Source: Roseobacter sp. HKCCD6576-2 (GTDB lineage: Bacteria; Pseudomonadota; Alphaproteobacteria; Rhodobacterales; Rhodobacteraceae). From it: a DNA stretch of 64,000 nt. Position numbers and translations under genes: made by a program. This document shows positions 51,486 through 60,174 of the stretch, one piece after another. The first letter of the stretch is position 1, and each line of letters starts with the position of its first letter. The stretch is from assembly GCF_013179285.1 (NCBI RefSeq), contig NZ_WVNW01000001.1:310001-374000 (forward strand), written 5' to 3'. Below the pieces are notes generated by a model. That model was not told the DNA's origin. It ran no database searches and saw only the letters and a program-made list of their open reading frames with translations.

Positions 51486-52484
51486 ATGACCCCTGACAGA
51501 TGGACCCTGGCGCTGGAGAGCGGCGCGTTGAGCCTGCCCGAGGAGGGGCGGGTCTTGGTGCTGCGCGCGCGGGCCGATGCGGACTTCGCGGCTTTGGGTG
51601 AGGTAACGGCGATCCAGGGTTTCTATCCAGATCACCAGAGGTTGGGCGCGCGGGGCATCCCGGTTGAGATCGCGCCAGAGGGCCAGTTTGACGCCGCTTT
51701 GGTGCAGATCGTGAAATCGAAACCGGAAAGCTTGTCGCTGGTGGCCGAAGCTTTGGCACATGTGCGGCCCGGCGGGCTGGTCCTCGTCGATGGGCAGAAA
51801 GCCGAAGGGATCGAAAGCATCTTGAAAAACGTGCGAGGGGCACTGCCCGTCGATGACGTGCTTTCGAAATCGCACGGCAAACTGTTCTGGCTGGCCCGGC
51901 CAGAGGCCCTGCCTGAAGCGGTCTTAGACTGGGTGGCGGAGCCGCAAGAGGTTGAGGGCGGCTATATCACTGCGCCGGGCGTGTTTTCGGCCGATGGGCC
52001 AGACCCGGGGTCAGAGTTGTTGATCGCGCTTGTGCCACAGTTGAAGGGCCGGGTCGCCGATCTCGGCGCGGGGTGGGGCTATATCGCGGCGGAGCTTTTG
52101 GCCGAACAAGAGAGTATAGTCGAGATTGATCTGATCGAGGCGGAACACGCGGCTCTGGAAGCCGCCAAGGCGAATATCGACGACCCGCGTGCCAATTTCA
52201 TCTGGGGCGACGCCACCAGCTACCGCCCCGAAACACTCTATGACGCCGTGGTGTCAAACCCGCCCTTCCACTCCGGGCGCGAGACCGACCCAGGACTGGG
52301 CCGCGCCTTTATCGCAAATGTGGCGCACATCTTGAAACCATCGGGGCAGTTTTTCATGGTGGCCAACCGCCATTTGCCCTATGAGGCCGCGCTGAAAGAC
52401 CATTTCGGAACCGGCAAGATGCTGGCCGAAATCCAAGGCTACAAACTCTATCAGGCGGCCAAGCCCAAACGGGCCAAGCCCTGA
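51486..52484 (+). CDS. rsmC: RsmC-like 16S rRNA guanine methyltransferase
   Basis: 332 aa, two tandem Rossmann-like halves. The C-terminal catalytic half has the SAM motif VADLGAGWGYIAAELL (~residues 187-202), an acidic strand end (IDLIEAE), and the N-P-P-F-H catalytic motif in AVVSNPPFHSGRETD, as in RsmC (m2G1207). The N-terminal half is the degenerate domain. It is 17 bases before the SDR gene. RlmG is an alternative assignment. Confidence 0.88.
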   Translation: MTPDRWTLALESGALSLPEEGRVLVLRARADADFAALGEVTAIQGFYPDHQRLGARGIPVEIAPEGQFDAALVQIVKSKPESLSLVAEALAHVRPGGLVLVDGQKAEGIESILKNVRGALPVDDVLSKSHGKLFWLARPEALPEAVLDWVAEPQEVEGGYITAPGVFSADGPDPGSELLIALVPQLKGRVADLGAGWGYIAAELLAEQESIVEIDLIEAEHAALEAAKANIDDPRANFIWGDATSYRPETLYDAVVSNPPFHSGRETDPGLGRAFIANVAHILKPSGQFFMVANRHLPYEAALKDHFGTGKMLAEIQGYKLYQAAKPKRAKP

Positions 52485-52500
52485 GCAGGAGACGTCAGAC

Positions 52501-53310
52501 ATGACTCTTTCGATCCAAGGCAAGACTGCGATTATCACCGGTGCCGCCAATGGCGTCGGCCTGGCGATCGCCCGCCATTTTCTCGAACGCGGTGCCAATG
52601 TGATGCTGGCCGACCGGGACGAGGCGCGGCTGGTCGATGAATGCGGCAATCCCGAAGAGCAATCCGAGAATGCGAAATACTTCGCGGGCGATCTGCGCGA
52701 AAAACTGACGGTGGCCAATCTGCTCTCGGCTACTATTGATGCTTTTGACCGGGTCGACATTCTGGTCAATGCCAGCCGTCAGATGATGACGACCGACCCA
52801 CTGGACCCGCAAGAAGGCTCGGTCGAGACGCTGTTGGATCAGAACATGTTCACCGCGCTGCGCTTGAGCCAATCGGTGGCCAAACGGATGATCCAACAGG
52901 CCGAAGACGATGATGTCGAAGAAGGGGTGATTGGCTCGATCATCAATATCTCCTCCATCGCCTCGCGCCGCACGCATCCCGATCTTCTTGGCTATTCGAT
53001 CAGCGCCGCGGCGCTGGATCAGGCCACACGGAGCCTCGCCGTGGCTTTTGCGCCGCACCGCATTCGCGTCAACGCCGTGGCCTTTGGCTCGCTGATGTCG
53101 GCGAGCTTGAAAGACAGCCTGAGCGAGACCGATGGTCTCCGCAAAGAGATCAAGGAATGCACGCCGTTGGGCCGGATCGGTTCGGCCAAAGAAGTGGCCG
53201 GCGCGGTGCAGTTCCTTGCTTCGGAAGGGGCCGGGTTCGTGACGGGCGAGATTTTGACGGTCGATGGCGGGCGGACCTTGCTCGACAGCGTCACCAAAGC
53301 TGCGCATTAG
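52501..53310 (+). CDS. Short-chain dehydrogenase-like protein lacking the catalytic Lys
   Basis: 269 aa. The cofactor motif TGAANGVG (residues 13-20) and active-site Ser (IINISSIAS) are present, and Tyr165 is in YSIS, but position 169, the conserved Lys of YxxxK, is Ala (YSISAAA). The NNAG motif is also changed (LVNASRQ, residues 88-94). NAD(P) binding may persist while reductase activity is doubtful. It lies between RsmC and an aminotransferase with short gaps, suggesting an operon. Confidence 0.85.
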   Translation: MTLSIQGKTAIITGAANGVGLAIARHFLERGANVMLADRDEARLVDECGNPEEQSENAKYFAGDLREKLTVANLLSATIDAFDRVDILVNASRQMMTTDPLDPQEGSVETLLDQNMFTALRLSQSVAKRMIQQAEDDDVEEGVIGSIINISSIASRRTHPDLLGYSISAAALDQATRSLAVAFAPHRIRVNAVAFGSLMSASLKDSLSETDGLRKEIKECTPLGRIGSAKEVAGAVQFLASEGAGFVTGEILTVDGGRTLLDSVTKAAH

Positions 53311-53320
53311 AGGCCCCGAG

Positions 53321-54448
53321 ATGCCATTCCACCCCTTCGCGGTTGAGCAGTTCCTGTCCGAAATGGAACACGGGGTGCGGTTCAATTTCTCCGAAAGCGG
53401 TGTGCACCCGATGAGCTATGCCGCGCTCTTCGCGATGGCGCAGATCGATACGGAGGCCCTCTTCGAGACCCTCGTCGATTACCCGCAGGTGAACGGCTTC
53501 GACCTGCTCCGCGCGCGGATCGCGGCCGTTTATGATGGGGCGACGCCTGAGAATATCCTCGTCACGGTCGGTGCGAGTGAGGCCAACACCTTGGTTGCAA
53601 CCACCTTGCTGGAACCCGGTGACAACATGGTGGTGTTTCGGCCCACCTATGAGCAGATGGCAGGCAACGCGCGCAATCTCGGCGTGGAGGTTCGCACCGT
53701 CGACCTGATTGAGGCGGAAGGCTGGTCCATTGACCAGGATGCGCTGGCGACCGTGGTCGATGGCCGCACGAAAATCATCCATGTGGTGAACCCGAACAAT
53801 CCGACAGGGTGTGTCCTGTCAGATACGGATCGCGCGGCGATCATCGCGGCGGCGGAGCGCGTCGGTGCCTGGATCGTCGCCGATGAGGTCTATTCAGGGA
53901 CCGAGCGGGCCACGGATACGGCCACACCCAGCTTCTGGGGGCAATCTGAACGGGTCATCGCGATCAACTCTATGAGCAAAGCCTATGGGTTGCCGGGCTT
54001 GCGTCTCGGCTGGCTTGCGGCGCCCGCAGATTTGATTCCCGCGTTTTGGCGGCGGCATGAATATGCAACGATCTCGGCCAGCATGATGTCGATGAAACTG
54101 GCCGAATACGCGCTGGCACCGGTGACGCGGGCCAAGCTGACCGAGCGGGCGCGGGGCCTAATCCGGCGCGGGTTCGATACGTTGACCGAAGCGCTGGCGG
54201 AGCATCCCGGCGTGTTTTCCGTGATCCCGCCGCAAGCCTCGGCCATGTCCTTCGTGCGCTTCGACTTGCCGCTTGGCTCCGAGGCCTTTGCCGGACGGCT
54301 CCTGAAAGACCAGGACGTTCTTGTCATCCCCGGTGCCCGGTTTGGGCGCGAGGGTTATTTCCGGTTCAGCTCCGCTCTGCCCGAGGCGCATCTGCGCGAC
54401 GGGCTTGACCGATTGAACGCGGTGACAGCGGATATCCTGAAAGGCTGA
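53321..54448 (+). CDS. Class I/II PLP-dependent aminotransferase
   Basis: 375 aa from the ATG at 53321, 10 bases after the SDR stop. Fold type I: HVVNPNNPTGCVLS (Asn binding PLP oxygen), IVADEVYSG (Asp to pyridine N) and the Schiff-base Lys in INSMSKAYGLPGLRLGW. The C-terminal FGREGYFRFSSALPEA carries the substrate-carboxylate Arg. Substrate unknown. A hairpin overlaps its stop codon. Confidence 0.92.
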   Translation: MPFHPFAVEQFLSEMEHGVRFNFSESGVHPMSYAALFAMAQIDTEALFETLVDYPQVNGFDLLRARIAAVYDGATPENILVTVGASEANTLVATTLLEPGDNMVVFRPTYEQMAGNARNLGVEVRTVDLIEAEGWSIDQDALATVVDGRTKIIHVVNPNNPTGCVLSDTDRAAIIAAAERVGAWIVADEVYSGTERATDTATPSFWGQSERVIAINSMSKAYGLPGLRLGWLAAPADLIPAFWRRHEYATISASMMSMKLAEYALAPVTRAKLTERARGLIRRGFDTLTEALAEHPGVFSVIPPQASAMSFVRFDLPLGSEAFAGRLLKDQDVLVIPGARFGREGYFRFSSALPEAHLRDGLDRLNAVTADILKG

Positions 54449-54466
54449 CGGCGCTCGGTGCCGTCA
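54446..54466 (+). terminator. Hairpin at the end of the aminotransferase gene
   Basis: TGACGGC (54446-54452) pairs with GCCGTCA (54460-54466) across a 7-base loop; the first arm includes the stop codon TGA. Downstream sequence is AT-rich but without a T-run, so termination strength is uncertain. Confidence 0.5.
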
Positions 54467-54481
54467 CAATGATCTTACTAA

Positions 54482-54507
54482 AACGTCGGGAGAGACGATC
54501 CGACGTT
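54482..54507 (-). terminator. Intrinsic terminator of the TrcR gene
   Basis: AACGTCGG (54482-54489) and CCGACGTT (54500-54507) are perfect 8-base arms around a 10-base loop. On the minus strand the stem is followed by TTTAG, and one arm overlaps the TAA stop of the TrcR gene. Fits a compact rho-independent terminator. Confidence 0.65.
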
Positions 54508-55267
54508 AGGGCTGATCGTCTTCCTCGTCCTCGTCATCGCTTGCATTGGGCAGGTTAAAGAGACTGTCCGCATCGACCAAGGTCTCCTCGGGCTTCTCTT
54601 CCTCGTCTTCGGTGCCGGTGAGCGAGAAGGTTTCCAGCCCTGAAATGGCACTCGGCATTTTCGGTTCCGGATCCATACCAAGCGATTGCTCGGTGGAGAC
54701 CAGCTTGCGCCGCTCCTCATCGCTCATCACCTCGCCATCTTTGGCTTTCTTGGCATTGGCTTTCTGCACGGCGGCGTCCAGTTCGGACTGTTTGCAGAGG
54801 CCAAGGGCAACCGGGTCAATCGGCTGGATGTTGGAGATGTTCCAATGGGTCCGCTCGCGAATCGACTGGATGGTTGGTTTCGTGGTGCCGACAAGTTTGG
54901 AGATTTGCCCATCGCTCAGCTCGGGGTGGAACTTCACCAACCACAGGATCGAGGCAGGCCGATCCTGCCGCTTCGATAGCGGCGTGTAGCGCGGCCCACG
55001 GCGCTTTTCCTCGCCCACAGCGGCGGCGTTGAACTTCAGCTTCAGGTTATAGATCGGGTCGGCTTCGGCCTTGGCGATCTCTTCCTGCGTCAGCTGATTA
55101 TTCGCAATCGGGTCAAACCCCTTAACACCGACCGCCACATCGCCATCGGCAATGCCTTGGACTTCCAATTCATGCAGTCCGCAAAACTCGCCGATCTGGC
55201 GGAAGCTGAGCGTCGTGTTGTCCACCAGCCAGACGGCGGTGGCTTTGGCCATGATCGGTTTGTTCAT
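54506..55267 (-). CDS. TrcR/DUF1013 cell-cycle transcriptional regulator
   Basis: 253 aa from the ATG at 55267, preceded by GAGGAG. DUF1013 sequence: MAKATAVWLVDNTTLSFRQI, FCGLHELEVQGIADGDVAVGVKGFDPIANNQLT in segments, and an HTH-like LVKFHPELSDGQISKLVGTTKPTIQSIRERTHW in segments. The C-terminal ~60 residues are strongly acidic. TrcR is a conserved alphaproteobacterial cell-cycle regulator. Divergent from RNase T2 across 129 bases. Confidence 0.92.
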   Translation of the reverse strand: MNKPIMAKATAVWLVDNTTLSFRQIGEFCGLHELEVQGIADGDVAVGVKGFDPIANNQLTQEEIAKAEADPIYNLKLKFNAAAVGEEKRRGPRYTPLSKRQDRPASILWLVKFHPELSDGQISKLVGTTKPTIQSIRERTHWNISNIQPIDPVALGLCKQSELDAAVQKANAKKAKDGEVMSDEERRKLVSTEQSLGMDPEPKMPSAISGLETFSLTGTEDEEEKPEETLVDADSLFNLPNASDDEDEEDDQP

Positions 55268-55396
55268 CTCAGGGCTCCTCATAGATGCACTTCGGACGTG
55301 CCGGGAAAACGGCTGCGGGGCTGGGCCTCGCGGTTCCTCGATTTCGGGGAAGTTGGCCGCTATATAAGCGCCGAGGCGGTTGGAGGGAAGAGGCAA

Positions 55397-56029
55397 ATGA
55401 TGCGGATACTATTAGCGCTGCTGTTGGTGGCAGGGATCGCGCGGGCCGAGGGCGAGGCCGCTGGGGAGTTTGACTACTACGTGCTGAGCCTCAGTTGGAC
55501 GCCCTCCTGGTGCGCGATCGAGGGTGATGCGCGCGAGTCCGAACAATGTGATCCCGGGCAAGGGTATGGGTTCACGCTGCACGGTCTCTGGCCGCAATAT
55601 GAACGCGGCTGGCCGAGCTATTGCCCAACCTCCGAGCGGGCGCCCTCCCGCGCGATGACGGCGGATATGATTGATATCATGGGGTCTTCTGGGCTTGCTT
55701 GGCATCAGTGGCGCAAGCATGGAGTCTGTTCCGGGCTGTCGGCGACCGACTACTACGCCCTGTCGCGGGAGGCCTATGAGCGGGTCACCCGGCCCGATCT
55801 GTTGCGGCAGCTTGATCGCGAAGTGCGGTTGCCCGCCGCGGTGATCGAAGAGGCGTTTTTGGAGGCCAATCCCGCACTCGCGCCCGATATGCTGACCGTG
55901 ACCTGTCGGGACCGTCGCATCCAAGAGGTTCGTCTTTGCTTCACGCGAGATTTGGAGCCTCGGCTTTGTGGCGATGATGTCGTGCGCGATTGCACACTTG
56001 CCGATGCGGTCTTCAGCCCAATGCGGTGA
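55397..56029 (+). CDS. Ribonuclease T2 family protein, Glu to Gln in active site
   Basis: 210 aa. Signal peptide at residues 1-17 (MMRILLALLLVAGIARA). CAS I is FTLHGLWPQY with His62. CAS II reads WHQWRKHGVC (His103, Lys107, His108), where the catalytic Glu of the family's HEWxKHG is Gln104. Six or more Cys suggest disulfides, fitting the periplasm. Activity may be reduced or altered, since this Glu aids catalysis in RNase Rh. Start chosen at the first of two adjacent ATGs after GGAAGAGG. Confidence 0.9.
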   Translation: MMRILLALLLVAGIARAEGEAAGEFDYYVLSLSWTPSWCAIEGDARESEQCDPGQGYGFTLHGLWPQYERGWPSYCPTSERAPSRAMTADMIDIMGSSGLAWHQWRKHGVCSGLSATDYYALSREAYERVTRPDLLRQLDREVRLPAAVIEEAFLEANPALAPDMLTVTCRDRRIQEVRLCFTRDLEPRLCGDDVVRDCTLADAVFSPMR

Positions 56030-56062
56030 TGCGTCCGCACAGGTCGACATCAAGCGATTGAT

Positions 56063-56662
56063 TTAGAAGCTTTTCCGGGCTTTCAGCGCGGCGGAGATCG
56101 TCCCGTCATCCAGGTAATCCAACTCACCACCGATTGGCACGCCTTGGGCCAGTGAGGTCATCGTGACACCCGCTGCCTCCAACTCGCCGGCGATGTAATG
56201 CGCAGTTGTTTGCCCGTCGACGGTGGCGTTCAGCGCCAGGATCACCTCGGTGATCTGCTCGTCCGCCACCCGGTCCCGCAGCTTCGGAATACGCAACTCC
56301 TCCGGGCCAATCGCATCCAGAGCGGAGAGCGTCCCGCCCAAAACATGATACCGCCCCGCAAAGGCTTGACCGCGCTCCATCGCCCAAAGATCGGCCACAT
56401 CCTCGACCACGCAAAGCTGCCCATTGGCCCGTTTCGGGTTGCTGCAAATCTCGCACAGATCCGAGGTGCCAATATTCCCGCAGTTCAGGCATTCCCGTGC
56501 CGAGGCGGCAACATCGGCCATCGCTTGCGCCAAGGGCCGCATCAGCGCGCCGCGCTTCTTGATCAGATGCAGCACCGCGCGCCGCGCCGAACGAGGCCCG
56601 AGGCCGGGCAGCCGGGCCATCATATCGATCAGCGCTTCGATCTCGCGGGTGCTGTCAGACAC
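56063..56662 (-). CDS. recR: Recombination protein RecR
   Basis: 199 aa. N-terminal HhH ([26 protein letters not shown] in parts), the four-Cys zinc finger [21 protein letters not shown] (in parts, ~57-77), a Toprim domain with [15 protein letters not shown], and the C-terminal Walker-like [20 protein letters not shown]. It works with RecF/RecO in gap repair. Starts four bases after the YbaB stop. Confidence 0.97.
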   Translation of the reverse strand: MSDSTREIEALIDMMARLPGLGPRSARRAVLHLIKKRGALMRPLAQAMADVAASARECLNCGNIGTSDLCEICSNPKRANGQLCVVEDVADLWAMERGQAFAGRYHVLGGTLSALDAIGPEELRIPKLRDRVADEQITEVILALNATVDGQTTAHYIAGELEAAGVTMTSLAQGVPIGGELDYLDDGTISAALKARKSF

Positions 56663-56665
56663 GGC

Positions 56666-57013
56666 TTACATACCCGGCATCTGCATGCCTGGCGGCAGGC
56701 CGAGGCCTTCGGTCAGCTTGGCCATTTCCTCTTGGCTGCGCTCTTGCGCCTTGGCTTGCGCGTCTTTGATCGCCGCCAAGATGAGGTCCTCAACCACTTC
56801 TTTCTCCTCGGGGTTGAAGATCGACGGGTCAATCTCCAGCCCGATCAACTCGCCTTTGGCGGTCGCCGTCGCCTTGACCAGCCCGGCGCCGCTTTCGCCA
56901 ATCACGGTGATGGCGTTCAGGCTCTCCTGCATCTCGGCCATCTTGCCCTGCATTTCCTGCGCCTGTTTCATCAACTTGGCCATATCGCCAAGCCCGCCCA
57001 AACCTTTCAGCAT
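56666..57013 (-). CDS. YbaB/EbfC nucleoid-associated protein
   Basis: 115 aa. MLKGLGGLGDMAKLMKQAQEMQGKMAEMQESL (in parts) forms the helical N-terminus; IGLEIDPSIFNPEEKEVVEDLILAAIKDAQAKA in parts is the conserved core. Met/Gly/Pro-rich tail. Dimeric DNA-binding protein. In most bacteria it follows dnaX directly; here a divergently oriented phosphatase gene separates them. Confidence 0.95.
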   Translation of the reverse strand: MLKGLGGLGDMAKLMKQAQEMQGKMAEMQESLNAITVIGESGAGLVKATATAKGELIGLEIDPSIFNPEEKEVVEDLILAAIKDAQAKAQERSQEEMAKLTEGLGLPPGMQMPGM

Positions 57014-57199
57014 CCACCGCGCTCCTTCTCATCCATCAAGTGTTGGCACCGACATACGCCGCGCGACTGCGCCAAACAAGGTCGGACCTGTTGACAGAAT
57101 CGGCCTGCTCCGCGACCCTTTCAACAGCAAAGGCACCCGCTTTGGCACCTCAGCTGACGATCGAAACCCTGACGGCGTTTGTTAGAAGAGGATGTGCCA

Positions 57200-57802
57200 A
57201 TGCGCGCAATGCTTACCCCTGCTCTGATCTTTACTCTCATCCCGTTCGCAGGGAACGCGACCGAGAACTTCACGCCTCAGGAACTGGTGCGAACCATGCA
57301 AGATGGCGGCGTGGTGATCTTCATTCGCCATGCGACCACCGAAACCGACTATGCCGATCAGGTCACCGCCGATCCGTTGGATTGCTCAACGCAACGCACG
57401 CTCAGCGAAGATGGTTGGCACGAGGCGGTCCAGATTGGCGAAAGCTTCGCCTATTTCGACATTCCCGTCGGCGAGGTGATCTCAAGCCAATACTGCCGCG
57501 CCTGGCAGACGGCTTGGCTGGCCTTCGGCGCGTATGAGATGAACCCCGGGCTCAATTTCGCCCCGGCTGAGGAGTATACCGACGCACAGATCGCGGAGAT
57601 GCGGGAGGGGATGCTTGGCGTGATGCTGCCGGAGCTGGCACCCGGCGAAAACCGCATCCTGGTTGGCCATGACGACCCGTTTGAAGCTGCGACGGGCGTC
57701 TATCCTGAGCCGATGGGCGTCACCTATGTCCTCCGCCATGACGGGCAGGGCGGTTTGCAGATGCTGGGCCATATCATCCCTGATCGCTGGCCGGGCAGAT
57801 AA
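57200..57802 (+). CDS. Histidine phosphatase family protein, exported
   Basis: 200 aa from the ATG at 57200, with AGAGGA 7 bases upstream. A signal peptide (MLTPALIFTLIPFAGNA) is followed by the phosphohistidine motif VIFIRHATTETDYAD (Arg-His), SSQYCRAWQTAWLAFG, and the second His in LVGHDDPFEAATG. Substrate unknown; likely periplasmic. On the plus strand between dnaX and ybaB-recR, all of which are minus. Confidence 0.85.
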   Translation: MRAMLTPALIFTLIPFAGNATENFTPQELVRTMQDGGVVIFIRHATTETDYADQVTADPLDCSTQRTLSEDGWHEAVQIGESFAYFDIPVGEVISSQYCRAWQTAWLAFGAYEMNPGLNFAPAEEYTDAQIAEMREGMLGVMLPELAPGENRILVGHDDPFEAATGVYPEPMGVTYVLRHDGQGGLQMLGHIIPDRWPGR

Positions 57803-57820
57803 AGCTAAGGTGGATGGGGC

Positions 57821-59563
57821 CTAGTCGTCTTCGAACGGGTCCCATTCGTCATCCACCTCCGGCAACGCCTCGATGGCGGCCTCAGCGGCGATCTCTTCGC
57901 GGGTGCGAATCTCGGTGATTTTCGCGCTTGGGAACGCGGCAATGACGGCTTGCATCATGGGATGCGCCTCGGCTTCGGCCTTGAGCGCCGCGAGGTCCGC
58001 GTTTTGCTGTTCCTCTATCGTCTCGCCACCGCCCTCGGCGACCACCGACACGGCCCACCGGACCCCGGTCCAGCCTTTCAGGCTCTGGCCAAGCCGCTGT
58101 GCCAGATCGGCAGGGGCGCGTTCGGTCGGCTCAAACTCGATCCGGCCGGGCTGATAGGAGACCAGACGCAACGTGGTCTTCACCTCAACGAGCAGCTTGA
58201 TGTCGCGGTTGGCCTCGATCAACGCCACCACGCTTTGGAAGGTCGGGTAATGCGCAAGCGCCGTTTCCGACATTTCGGCCACAGCCGGCTGCGCCCCGCC
58301 ACGCGCTGTGGGGCCAGAGCGGCTTTGAGCCTGCGGCCCCGTCGGCGCGCCCGATGGGGCAGGCGTGGATTGTGTTGCCGCACTGGGGGCCGGCGCGGGT
58401 GTATTGGACAGTTTTCGCAGCAAATCTTCCGGGCTCGGCAGATCGGCGACATGGGTCAGCCGGATCACCGCCATTTCGGCGGCCATCATCGGATTGGGGG
58501 CGAGCGCCACCTCTTCCAACGCTTTCAAAAGCATCTGCCACATGCGTGAGAGAACCCGCATCGGCAGTTTCTCGGCCAGGCCTTGCCCCCGGCTGCGCTC
58601 GTCGGGGCTGATCGTCGGGTCATTGACCGCTTCGGGTGTGATCTTGATCACCGACAGCCAATGGGTGATCTCGGCCAGATCGCGCAGCACCGCCATCGGG
58701 TCGGCGCCATCGGCATATTGCGCGCCAAGCTCGTTCAGCGCCCCCGCCGCATCGCCCGACATGATCATCTCGAACAGGTCCAAAACCCGGCCACGATCCG
58801 CGAGGCCCAACATCGCGCGCACCTGATCAACGGTGGTTTCTCCCGCACCATGGGAAATCGCCTGATCCATCAAACTCATCGCATCGCGGACGGAGCCCTC
58901 TGCCGCGCGGGTGATCAGCGCCAGCGCGTCTTCGGAAATCTCCGCATTCTCTTTACCCGCAATTGAGCTCAGATGGGCGATCATCACCTCGGGCTCAATC
59001 CGCCGCAGATCGAAGCGCTGGCACCGCGATAGGACGGTCACGGGCACCTTGCGAATTTCAGTTGTCGCGAAAATGAACTTCACATGCGCAGGTGGCTCTT
59101 CCAACGTCTTCAACAGCGCGTTGAAGGCGCTGGTCGAGAGCATGTGCACTTCATCGATGATGTAGATTTTGTAGCGCGCCGAGGCGGCCCGATAATGCAC
59201 CGAATCGATGATTTCGCGGATGTCGCCCACGCCTGTGCGCGAGGCTGCGTCCATCTCCAACACATCCACATGCCGCCCTTCGGCGATCGCCTGACAGGGT
59301 TCGCATTGGCCGCATGGCTCGGTGGTGGGGCCGCCCTCGCCATCGGGGCCAACGCAGTTTAGGCCTTTGGCGATAATCCGGGCGGTGGTGGTTTTGCCCG
59401 TTCCGCGAATGCCGGTCAGGATAAACGCCTGCGCGATCCGGTCGGCGGCGAAGGCGTTTTTGAGCGTTCGCACCATGGCGTCCTGCCCGATCAGATCGGC
59501 AAAGCTTGCCGGGCGGTATTTTCGCGCCAGAACCTGGTAACCGGTGTCTTGGGTGTCGGTCAT
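57821..59563 (-). CDS. dnaX: DNA polymerase III subunit gamma/tau
   Basis: 580 aa from the ATG at 59563 (GAGGAA upstream). AAA+ clamp loader: Walker A GIRGTGKTTTARIIAKGL, zinc-binding CGQCEPCQ, Walker B IIDEVHMLS, sensor FATTEIRKVPVTVLSRCQRFDLRRI in parts. The tau-specific C-terminal region (~390-580) has a Pro/Ala-rich linker and an alphaproteobacterial C-terminal domain ending in acidic EVDDEWDPFEDD. I did not see a clear slippery site for a gamma product. Confidence 0.96.
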   Translation of the reverse strand: MTDTQDTGYQVLARKYRPASFADLIGQDAMVRTLKNAFAADRIAQAFILTGIRGTGKTTTARIIAKGLNCVGPDGEGGPTTEPCGQCEPCQAIAEGRHVDVLEMDAASRTGVGDIREIIDSVHYRAASARYKIYIIDEVHMLSTSAFNALLKTLEEPPAHVKFIFATTEIRKVPVTVLSRCQRFDLRRIEPEVMIAHLSSIAGKENAEISEDALALITRAAEGSVRDAMSLMDQAISHGAGETTVDQVRAMLGLADRGRVLDLFEMIMSGDAAGALNELGAQYADGADPMAVLRDLAEITHWLSVIKITPEAVNDPTISPDERSRGQGLAEKLPMRVLSRMWQMLLKALEEVALAPNPMMAAEMAVIRLTHVADLPSPEDLLRKLSNTPAPAPSAATQSTPAPSGAPTGPQAQSRSGPTARGGAQPAVAEMSETALAHYPTFQSVVALIEANRDIKLLVEVKTTLRLVSYQPGRIEFEPTERAPADLAQRLGQSLKGWTGVRWAVSVVAEGGGETIEEQQNADLAALKAEAEAHPMMQAVIAAFPSAKITEIRTREEIAAEAAIEALPEVDDEWDPFEDD

Positions 59564-59623
59564 GGCTTCCTCATGCAGCAACCGATCTGAACCTATGCGG
59601 GCATGCGCCTGGCGTCCACTGGA

Positions 59624-59986
59624 TTAGAGGCTCCAGAGGATCGCACCCGTCAGAACGGTGGCAGTGGTGAGGATGCTGGCCAGCACGGTGAAGGAGCGCG
59701 TGGGTTGCGCTTCAGCATCAGTCTGGTTCAGGCGTTGATAGGTTTTCAACGCTTGCCGTCGGGCCGCCCAAAAAATCAGAATTGCAGCAATCAGAAAGAT
59801 CGTTGCGACCGCCTTTGCTGCCCATGTCGGCTCAAAGGCGCCAAAGACAGCCTTCAGACCAATAGCCACACCGATCGCGCCCATACCGGTGCCCATCCAG
59901 GCGGAAAACGTGCGCTCATTTGCGAGAATCGTCCGATCCTCCGCCCAATCCGTCCGCCTTTTGGCCATGTCTTCGGGTTCACTCAT
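59624..59986 (-). CDS. DUF202/YidH-family membrane protein
   Basis: 120 aa, three hydrophobic helices. TDWAEDRTILANERTFSAWMGTGMGAIGVAIGLKAVF in parts is the DUF202 signature (R-x-x-x-A-x-E-R-T-x-x-A-W). The domain is widespread in bacteria and in fungal SPX proteins; function unclear. Minus strand between dnaX and the divergent ankyrin gene. Confidence 0.9.
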   Translation of the reverse strand: MSEPEDMAKRRTDWAEDRTILANERTFSAWMGTGMGAIGVAIGLKAVFGAFEPTWAAKAVATIFLIAAILIFWAARRQALKTYQRLNQTDAEAQPTRSFTVLASILTTATVLTGAILWSL

Positions 59987-60174
59987 ATCTGGATAATAGA
60001 AGCGAGCTTGCCGCTGTCGAGGGGTTCCGCTAGGATCAGCCTTGCCGCTAGGGGCGGCATCCAGATCCGCGGAAAGCTGTCATCGGCCCCCCCTGATACG
60101 ACCATATGACAGACCTTCTCGGTCTTTCTCATGCCCGAAGCAGCGGATCGGCGGGCCAATGGATGAGGAAGCCG

